DNA from: Acidobacteriota bacterium
GTDB lineage: Bacteria > Acidobacteriota > Vicinamibacteria > Vicinamibacterales > UBA823
Assembly (NCBI GenBank): GCA_002714165.1
Contig: PAWT01000044.1
Coordinates: 18,400-30,853 of the forward strand
Reading direction: 5' to 3'
DNA length: 12,454 nucleotides
The position numbers were made by a program, and so were the translations under genes. The notes beneath the pieces are model-generated. The model did no database searches, was not told the DNA's origin, and worked only from the letters and a program-made list of their open reading frames with translations. Below, in pieces: positions 7,033 through 12,454 of the stretch (within the stretch, counting starts at the first letter, position 1; the number at the start of each line of letters is the position of its first letter).

Positions 7033-7866
7033 TTGCAGCTATTTTCCTGGCAGAACGTGGCCCTCGGTGTCTTCATCGCAAGCCTCTGGCTTAGCGCAAT
7101 ATTACCTGCCTGGCAGCGTGTCGAAGTCGATGTCAGTATTGCTCCGCCCGCCGGAATGCAGCGCCTGGCCGATTACGATCGTCAGACACTCCAGCATCCA
7201 GTTGGTCCATGGGAATTTTATTTCACTCGCGCGATCTACAGTGGTGGCAGAGGCCGACGCTGGGGTTCCAGGTGGAGCACTGACTACCCGAAGGCTGACC
7301 TGCAGTTCATCTCAATTCTGCAGCGCGTAACGAACCTGGGTGTCTACCAAGGTCAGAACGCGATACGGCTCAACGATCCCGACCTTCGGCGGTTCCCGTT
7401 TCTTTATGCACTCGAGGTCGGCTCCATGACAATGACCGACGAAGAGGTAAATGGTCTTCGTGCTTACCTGGAGGCCGGCGGGTTCTTACTCGTCGACGAC
7501 TTCTGGGGCACTTGGGAGTGGCAAAACTTTGAAACAGAAATTCGGCGGGTGCTGCCAGAGTATCCAATCGTCGATGTGCCACTCGACCATCCGATTTTTA
7601 ATATCGTCTATGACATCGACGAGGTCGTGCAAGTGCCTGCGGTGAACCGTGCTGTCTACGGGGGACCGACCTGGGAGCGAGACGGCTACGTGCCTGAAAC
7701 CCGTGCCATCTTCGACAAAGATGGCCGCATGATGGTTATGATCAACTGGAACACCGACCTAGGTGATGCGTGGGAGTGGGCTGATAATCCTTATTATCCG
7801 CTCCACTTTTCAACCTACGCATTTCAAATGGGCGTAAATTTTATTGTCTATGCTATGACCCATTGA
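7033..7866 (+). CDS. DUF4159 domain protein, membrane-anchored or secreted (first copy)
   Basis: A 277-residue protein from a TTG at 7033, chosen because GGAG (7023-7026) lies 6 bases upstream and the N-terminus then becomes a clean hydrophobic segment (about 7-25). A GTG at 6994 in the same frame would add 13 residues but has no ribosome site. After the anchor comes a DUF4159 domain: a Phe-Tyr-Phe-x-Arg start (62-66), STDYPKAD (82-89), LNDPDL (113-118), MTDEEV then LRAYLEAGGFLLVDDFWG (142-159), DVPLDHPIF (181-189), NWNTDLGDAWEW and a C-terminus ending in NFIVYAMTH. The GGFLLVDDF stretch resembles the strand-turn of class I glutamine-amidotransferase-like folds, but no cysteine exists in this product, so a structural role is likely. 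No enzymatic function is known for the domain. It is the first gene of the VWA/MoxR block and a paralogue of the gene at 11287. Confidence 0.85.
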   Translation: MQLFSWQNVALGVFIASLWLSAILPAWQRVEVDVSIAPPAGMQRLADYDRQTLQHPVGPWEFYFTRAIYSGGRGRRWGSRWSTDYPKADLQFISILQRVTNLGVYQGQNAIRLNDPDLRRFPFLYALEVGSMTMTDEEVNGLRAYLEAGGFLLVDDFWGTWEWQNFETEIRRVLPEYPIVDVPLDHPIFNIVYDIDEVVQVPAVNRAVYGGPTWERDGYVPETRAIFDKDGRMMVMINWNTDLGDAWEWADNPYYPLHFSTYAFQMGVNFIVYAMTH

Positions 7867-7922
7867 GAGGTCACGGTGGCCTCCGGCCGTTACTTGGAAA
7901 CTAGAGAATAGAGATAACAAAC

Positions 7923-10208
7923 GTGTTCGAAACCCTTTTCGAACTACTCTTCAAATACCGACCACTGGTCTTTAGGCAAGGTGACTTTGTTCTCGCCTCG
8001 CCGTGGTCACTTCTCCTCATCAGCGTAGTGATCGTCGTAGGCACAGCTGTCACACTCTCGACCTACGCCCGTGCCCGGGGGAAGAGCACGCCGGTCGATA
8101 GGAACATCCTCTCAGCCCTTCGGCTTATGGCTCTGGCCACCGTGGTGTTTTGCCTATTCCGTCCGGTACTAGTGCTGAGTTCGATCGTGCCGCAGCAAAA
8201 CTTCCTCGGTATTTTGATCGACAATTCACGCAGTATGGAAATCGCTGATCGTGACAATGAGCCTAGACACACCTTCGTCGATCGGAGCTTTGAATCGGAG
8301 ACCAGCAGGCTTCGTACTGCTCTGGCCGATCGTTTCGCTTTGCGCTTCTTTAAATTCTCATCCGCAACCGAACGGTTAACCGACCTCAACGAACTCGATT
8401 ATGAAGGCACCCGAACCGACCTGGGATCAGCGCTCAACCGCGCGCGTGACGAACTGAGCGGGGTCCCGCTATCGGGCCTAGTTGTCGTCAGCGACGGCGC
8501 CGACAATTCCGAATCGGTGCTAACCGAATCGCTACGCGGCCTCAGTACCGACGGAATTCCCGTCTATACGGTTGGCTTGGGTCACGAGGCGTTTGAGCGA
8601 GACATCCAGTTAAGTCGAGTTGAGATGCCTCGCTCGGTGCTTCAGGGCACGTCGCTAGTCATCGATGTAGTCATTGGCCAAGTTGGCTATAGCGGCACCT
8701 CGATCGTTGTCCAAGCTGAGGATGAGGGTCGGCTTGTCAGCACGGAGGACGTTCAGCTACCAGCCAATGGTGAACCGGCAACAGTCCGAATGCGGCTCAC
8801 AGCGACCGAAACAGGCCCTCGGATCTTCCGTTTCAGCGTCCCTGTTCAGGCTGGTGAAATGGTGACGCAAAACAATGTGCGGGAGGTGCTGATCGTCGTT
8901 GAAGACCGCCGAGAAAAAATCCTCTATTTCGAGGGGGAGCCACGGTTTGAGGTGAAATTCGTCCGACGCGCTGTCGCTGACGACGAGAACTTGCAAGTCG
9001 TCGTTCTACAACGTACCGCTGACAACAAGTATCTCCGACTCGATGTCGACGACGCTGACACTCTGGCCGGTGGCTTTCCGAAAACCCGAGAGGAGTTGTT
9101 TCAGTATCGCGGGCTCATCCTCGGTAGTATCGAGGCGAGATATTTCACGCCCGACCAGCTACGAATGATTGCCAGCTTCGTCAATCAGCGCGGTGGTGGT
9201 TTCCTCATGCTTGGCGGTCGTAGTGCGTTCGCGGAGGGTGGCTACGTCGGCACGCCGATCGCCGACATTCTTCCCGTTGTTCTTGGTGAACCACTGTTAA
9301 TCGACGGTGAACCGACTTTCACTGAAATCACCGTTTCGCCGACGCGCGCTGGGCAGACTCACCCAGTGATGCAAGTGGCCGACACAGAGGAAGCTTCAGC
9401 CGAACGGTGGAAAAACTTGCCCGCTGTTTCAAGCCTCAACCCGATCTTTGAGACCAAGCCAGGTGCGACGACTCTGCTCACCGGCACCAGTGAATCTGAC
9501 GAGCGCATAGTTCTTGCCTTCCAACGTTACGGTGCGGGTAAAACACTGGCATTGCCGATTCAGGATTCCTGGATGTGGCAGATGCATGCTGATGTCGCGC
9601 CCGACGACATGACGCATGAACTATTCTGGCGCCGGCTGCTCCGCTGGTTGGTGGACGGCGTGCCTGACCAAGTCGTCGCCAGTGTCCGACGTGACCACGT
9701 AGAGCCCGGCGAACCAATTGAACTGTTGACTGAGGTTGTCGATGGCACATATTTGAGAATGAACAATAGCCAGGTGATTGCCGAGATGACATCACCCTCT
9801 GGAGATTTCGTGGAGATACCGCTCGACTGGACGACCGAGCGCGACGGTGAGTACAAAGGTCATATCACGCCAACCGAGGAGGGGCTCTACAGAATCCGCG
9901 TGGAAGCAACTAACAACGACAACCTCGTTGGAACAGACATGGCGTATTTTTTCGCGTCTGCCAGCGACGACGAATTCTTCGACTCAGCCATGCGTGCTCC
10001 ACTCCTTCGTCGGATCGCAGACGAAACCAGTGGTCAGTTTTATACCGTCGACACCGTGGAGTCGCTACCTGAGGACATCGCCTACACCGGTGCTGGTATC
10101 ACTATCGTTGAAGAACTCGAACTCTGGGATATGCCGATCCTGCTGCTACTACTCATCGTGCTCGTTGGGAGCGAATGGGGGTACCGACGGATTAGGGGAT
10201 TGTCATGA
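7923..10208 (+). CDS. Membrane VWA-domain protein with glutamine-amidotransferase-like and Ig-like domains
   Basis: A 761-residue membrane protein. Two N-terminal helices (about 27-47 and 64-88) precede a von Willebrand A domain (about 93-225) whose metal-ion site is intact: DNSRS (100-104, the DxSxS motif), T165 in GTRTD and D191 in VVVSDGADN. A beta-rich stretch (about 230-325) and a glutamine-amidotransferase-like domain (about 335-560) follow, with GLILGS near 396 and the GGGFLMLGG turn near 425 but no nucleophile cysteine; then an Ig-like stretch (about 585-665) and a last helix (about 738-753) with a basic tail. The bulk therefore lies outside the cytoplasm. Related proteins stand next to MoxR and DUF58 genes in many phyla; VWA proteins there act as partners of MoxR ATPases. 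The GTG at 7923 has only a weak ribosome site. The last codons overlap the next gene by ATGA. The precise function is unknown. Confidence 0.88.
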   Translation: MFETLFELLFKYRPLVFRQGDFVLASPWSLLLISVVIVVGTAVTLSTYARARGKSTPVDRNILSALRLMALATVVFCLFRPVLVLSSIVPQQNFLGILIDNSRSMEIADRDNEPRHTFVDRSFESETSRLRTALADRFALRFFKFSSATERLTDLNELDYEGTRTDLGSALNRARDELSGVPLSGLVVVSDGADNSESVLTESLRGLSTDGIPVYTVGLGHEAFERDIQLSRVEMPRSVLQGTSLVIDVVIGQVGYSGTSIVVQAEDEGRLVSTEDVQLPANGEPATVRMRLTATETGPRIFRFSVPVQAGEMVTQNNVREVLIVVEDRREKILYFEGEPRFEVKFVRRAVADDENLQVVVLQRTADNKYLRLDVDDADTLAGGFPKTREELFQYRGLILGSIEARYFTPDQLRMIASFVNQRGGGFLMLGGRSAFAEGGYVGTPIADILPVVLGEPLLIDGEPTFTEITVSPTRAGQTHPVMQVADTEEASAERWKNLPAVSSLNPIFETKPGATTLLTGTSESDERIVLAFQRYGAGKTLALPIQDSWMWQMHADVAPDDMTHELFWRRLLRWLVDGVPDQVVASVRRDHVEPGEPIELLTEVVDGTYLRMNNSQVIAEMTSPSGDFVEIPLDWTTERDGEYKGHITPTEEGLYRIRVEATNNDNLVGTDMAYFFASASDDEFFDSAMRAPLLRRIADETSGQFYTVDTVESLPEDIAYTGAGITIVEELELWDMPILLLLLIVLVGSEWGYRRIRGLS

Positions 10209-11290
10209 ACCGCAAAGGGTTGGCGCTACTCAGCCTAATGTTGGCTACCGGCCTGCCCATATCGCTGTCGGCTGAGCAAAACCACGTAATCGTGGTCTCC
10301 GGGCTCGGCGGTGCCCAAGAGTACCGCGACCGGTTCTACGAATGGAGCATCCGACTTGTCGACGCTGCAATTGACCGGCACGGGATTCCGGCTGACCAGG
10401 TAGTTTTTCTCGCTGAGCAACCTGACCGTGATCCCGATCGGATTCGGGCACGGTCGACTTGGGAAAATATTCAGACTGCGATCACCGAGGTCGCCGAACA
10501 TGCGGCGTTCGATGATCTGGTCCTGATTGTCTTAATCGGACACGGCTCATTTTCAGGGAGCGTATCCCATTTCAACCTGCCCGGCCCAGATCCGACAGTT
10601 GTCGACTTCGCCGTTGCTCTCAACGAACTTCGCGATCAACAAGTGGTGTTCGTCAACACGGCGACGGCTAGTGGTGAGTTTATCGCGGGGCTCTCTGGCC
10701 CTAAACGCACGATCATTACGGCGACCAAGACTGCGCGCGAGCGCAACGAAACAAAATTTGGCGAGTTCTTTGTTGAGGCGTTCGCAGGGCGGGTAGTGCC
10801 GGAATTCGAAACGCCTACTGCCACTAACAGTGTGAATGAAATAGCTATCGATGATGTGGCCGATGCCAATAAGGACGGTCGGGTCTCGTTGCTCGAGGCG
10901 TTTGACTATACGCGGCGTCAAGTCGCGCGGGTATACGAGGAGAGTGGCCTGCTACTAACCGAACACGCAATGCTTGACGACAACGGCGACGGTTACGGCT
11001 CAGACGAACCAGACCCTCTCACCGCTGGCGCCGACGGACGGATCGCGCAAGCGCTCTTCTTCACTCCAAGCGGGAGACTCACCACAGCAGAATTAGAAAC
11101 TGATGATCCAACTCTTATGAGACTCTACGCGGAGCGCAACGCGATTGAAAAACGCGTGTTGGCGCACCGGACATTAAGAGACGGTATGGATAGTGCAATT
11201 TACGAACAGGAACTCGAGCGGCTACTTATCGATCTCGCCCTCAAGAACCGCGAGATCCGGAAAGCTGAAGATGGGGCGCCGCAACCGTGA
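10205..11290 (+). CDS. Secreted legumain/caspase-like pseudo-peptidase with EF-hand-like loops
   Basis: A 361-residue protein with a signal peptide (1-23, cleavage near LSA). The core (about 25-195) looks like the C13/caspase fold: VIVVSGLGG (28-36), DDLVLIVLIGHGS (103-115) with the His-Gly pair of these peptidases at H113-G114, and VVFVNTATASG (147-157) at the end of the strand that normally carries the catalytic cysteine. Here that position is alanine (A153), and the whole protein has no cysteine, so proteolysis by this mechanism is excluded. ITATKT (171-176) and ERNETKFGEFFVEAF (179-193) follow. An EF-hand loop DxNxDGxVSxxE occupies 220-231 and a second, imperfect one starts at D258. The tail (about 295-355) is charged and helical, possibly a coiled coil. 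It overlaps the VWA gene by ATGA and the next gene by GTGA. A non-catalytic, calcium-responsive binding partner of the VWA protein is inference. Confidence 0.8.
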   Translation: MNRKGLALLSLMLATGLPISLSAEQNHVIVVSGLGGAQEYRDRFYEWSIRLVDAAIDRHGIPADQVVFLAEQPDRDPDRIRARSTWENIQTAITEVAEHAAFDDLVLIVLIGHGSFSGSVSHFNLPGPDPTVVDFAVALNELRDQQVVFVNTATASGEFIAGLSGPKRTIITATKTARERNETKFGEFFVEAFAGRVVPEFETPTATNSVNEIAIDDVADANKDGRVSLLEAFDYTRRQVARVYEESGLLLTEHAMLDDNGDGYGSDEPDPLTAGADGRIAQALFFTPSGRLTTAELETDDPTLMRLYAERNAIEKRVLAHRTLRDGMDSAIYEQELERLLIDLALKNREIRKAEDGAPQP

Positions 11291-12081
11291 GGATAAGGTT
11301 ACTCTCGACCCGTTGGTTCGTTGGGATCGCAGTGGTCACGACCGCTTTCAGCGTTGCCGCCAGTAGCATGGTGGCCGAAACACAATGGCGACGTGAAGTC
11401 GTGTCACTTGACGCGGCGAACACCGCCTACGATGGACGGTTTACTTTCGTTCGGCTGCAGTACGGTATGGCCCTCGGTAGGTTCGGTGGCCGAGGGCTTC
11501 CACCATGGGCGCATGATTACCCACGCGCCGAGCGTAATTTTATGAAGATTCTCGATGAGATCACTGGCCTTACACCGTTTCTTGGACCAACTGGCGGCAA
11601 CATTCTTCGACTCGGCGATCCCGAACTCTACAAGTACCCTCTGGCCTACATGTCGGAGCCTGGCTTCTGGACGATGACCGAGGAGGAGATGCTCACCCTG
11701 CGTCACTACATCGAAAAAGGCGGTTTTCTCATTTTCGATGATTTTCGAGGGCGGCACTGGTACAACTTCGAAAAGCAGATTAACCTTCTACTACCAGAGG
11801 CATCCCTCGTCGAGCTTGACGTTTCACACCCGATCTTTCACTCGTTCTTCGAGATTGAATCACTCGACTTTGTCCAGTTCTACCGGCGAGGTGGCCGACC
11901 AAGTTTTTTTGGCGTCTACGAGGATAACGAACCCACGAATCGTTTACTGTTGATTGCAAACTACAACAACGACATCGGCGAGTTTTGGGAGTACTCGGAT
12001 ACGGGATTCACGCCGATCGAGCTGTCGAATGAAGCATACAAACTCGGCGTGAACTACATAATTTATTCCATGACTCACTAG
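11287..12081 (+). CDS. DUF4159 domain protein, secreted (second copy)
   Basis: A 264-residue paralogue of the protein at 7033-7866. N-terminal signal peptide or anchor (basic start, hydrophobic 11-30, possible cleavage after SSMVA). The domain markers align with the first copy: FTFVRLQYG (52-60), HDYPRAERNF (76-85), LGDPEL (109-114), MTEEEM (130-135), LRHYIEKGGFLIFDDFRG (138-155), DVSHPIF (178-184), NYNNDIGEFWEY and an end of NYIIYSMTH. Both copies finish with the same MTH residues, so the C-terminus is probably part of the fold. No cysteine and no recognisable catalytic group. The GTG start sits inside the preceding stop (GTGA), implying coupled translation, and an 84-base tract that includes the 12082-12166 spacer separates it from the MoxR gene. 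Function unknown; context points to the periplasmic side of a MoxR-VWA assembly. Confidence 0.85.
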   Translation: MRIRLLSTRWFVGIAVVTTAFSVAASSMVAETQWRREVVSLDAANTAYDGRFTFVRLQYGMALGRFGGRGLPPWAHDYPRAERNFMKILDEITGLTPFLGPTGGNILRLGDPELYKYPLAYMSEPGFWTMTEEEMLTLRHYIEKGGFLIFDDFRGRHWYNFEKQINLLLPEASLVELDVSHPIFHSFFEIESLDFVQFYRRGGRPSFFGVYEDNEPTNRLLLIANYNNDIGEFWEYSDTGFTPIELSNEAYKLGVNYIIYSMTH

Positions 12082-12153
12082 ATACGTCTGTTCAGCTCTG
12101 CACAAACGGGTAGAAATCACATACACACTGAAGTCACGAAATTTGTCTAGCTC

Positions 12154-12160
12154 GGAGGTG
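12154..12160 (+). promoter_or_regulatory. Strong Shine-Dalgarno site of the MoxR gene
   Basis: GGAGGTG lies 6 bases before a GTG at 12167 and decides this start. It is the best ribosome site on the right side of the window, compatible with higher MoxR synthesis than its membrane partners. Confidence 0.75.
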
Positions 12161-12166
12161 GGACGC

Positions 12167-12454
12167 GTGGAAGCATTCGAAAATCAACCGCTTGACCTTG
12201 AATCACCTGACGATGTGGCGCTCGCCGACCGCATGAAGGCCGGCCGTGACCAGATTATTTCTGAAATCAAGAAGCAGATTATCGGACAGGACGAAGTGAT
12301 CCACGAGATCCTGCTCACCCTGTTCGTTGGAGGTAATAGCCTGATCGTCGGCGTGCCGGGTTTAGCCAAGACGCTCATCATCCGGACAATGGCTCAGGTT
12401 CTGGACCTCAACTTCAACCGGATTCAGTTTACGCCGGACCTGATGCCGTCAGAC
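12167..12454 (+). CDS. MoxR family AAA+ ATPase, N-terminal 96 residues, cut by window edge
   Basis: My translation from the GTG at 12167 gives 96 residues running open to the right edge. Residues 22-44 (KAGRDQIISEI, then KKQIIGQDEV) and LLTLFVGGNSLIVGVPGLAKT (49-69) are the hallmark of MoxR ATPases, including the Walker A motif GVPGLAKT with K68 and T69; FNRIQFTPDLMPSD (83-96) leads into the next conserved MoxR segment. Walker B, sensor residues and lid lie beyond the edge. MoxR proteins are cytoplasmic hexameric chaperone-like ATPases that work with VWA-domain proteins to mature or remodel client complexes. The VWA and DUF4159 genes just upstream fit this pairing; DUF58 and further VWA genes would be expected to follow, which cannot be seen. 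Confidence 0.93.
   Translation, partial: MEAFENQPLDLESPDDVALADRMKAGRDQIISEIKKQIIGQDEVIHEILLTLFVGGNSLIVGVPGLAKTLIIRTMAQVLDLNFNRIQFTPDLMPSD

Noticed and set aside
12082..12166. Possible promoter or terminator between the second DUF4159 gene and MoxR
   Set aside because: No hairpin with a T-run and no convincing -35/-10 pair was found; only the ribosome site at 12154-12160 is supported.

Overview
The window (about 55% G+C by eye) looks like chromosomal DNA of an Acidobacteriota-type bacterium, possibly the Vicinamibacteria side. This guess rests on gene content only: a Tat-exported Gfo/Idh/MocA oxidoreductase, a PafA-type phosphatase, DUF4159 proteins beside a MoxR ATPase, and frequent GTG/TTG starts. 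No rRNA, tRNA, insertion sequence, CRISPR array or phage gene was seen, and both window edges cut genes.

Left block (minus strand, 3424 down to 1). Three co-directional genes form a likely operon: an ornithine cyclodeaminase/mu-crystallin family enzyme, a secreted PafA-like alkaline phosphatase-superfamily enzyme with all expected metal and substrate ligands, and a membrane M48 (Ste24-type) protease. The protease start overlaps the phosphatase stop by one base, and the protease runs off the left edge. A 172-base divergent intergenic region (3425-3596) carries a palindrome next to the cyclodeaminase ribosome binding site.

Middle block (plus strand, 3597-6808). A GH3 family lipoprotein related to NagZ N-acetylhexosaminidases is followed by a Tat-exported Gfo/Idh/MocA oxidoreductase. 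Together with the phosphatase this suggests processing of sugar or glycan material outside the cytoplasm. A 224-base gap with two inverted repeats separates this pair from the next block.

Right block (plus strand, about 7033-12454 and beyond). Five genes in order: a DUF4159 protein, a 761-residue membrane protein with a VWA domain and a glutamine-amidotransferase-like domain, a legumain/caspase-like protein that has the His-Gly motif but no cysteine and carries EF-hand-like loops, a second DUF4159 protein, and the start of a MoxR AAA+ ATPase. VWA, pseudo-protease and second DUF4159 gene are fused by 4-base ATGA and GTGA overlaps. The likely arrangement is a cytoplasmic MoxR motor working with membrane-anchored VWA and periplasmic non-catalytic scaffold proteins. 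The substrate is unknown. This block is the most interesting part of the window.
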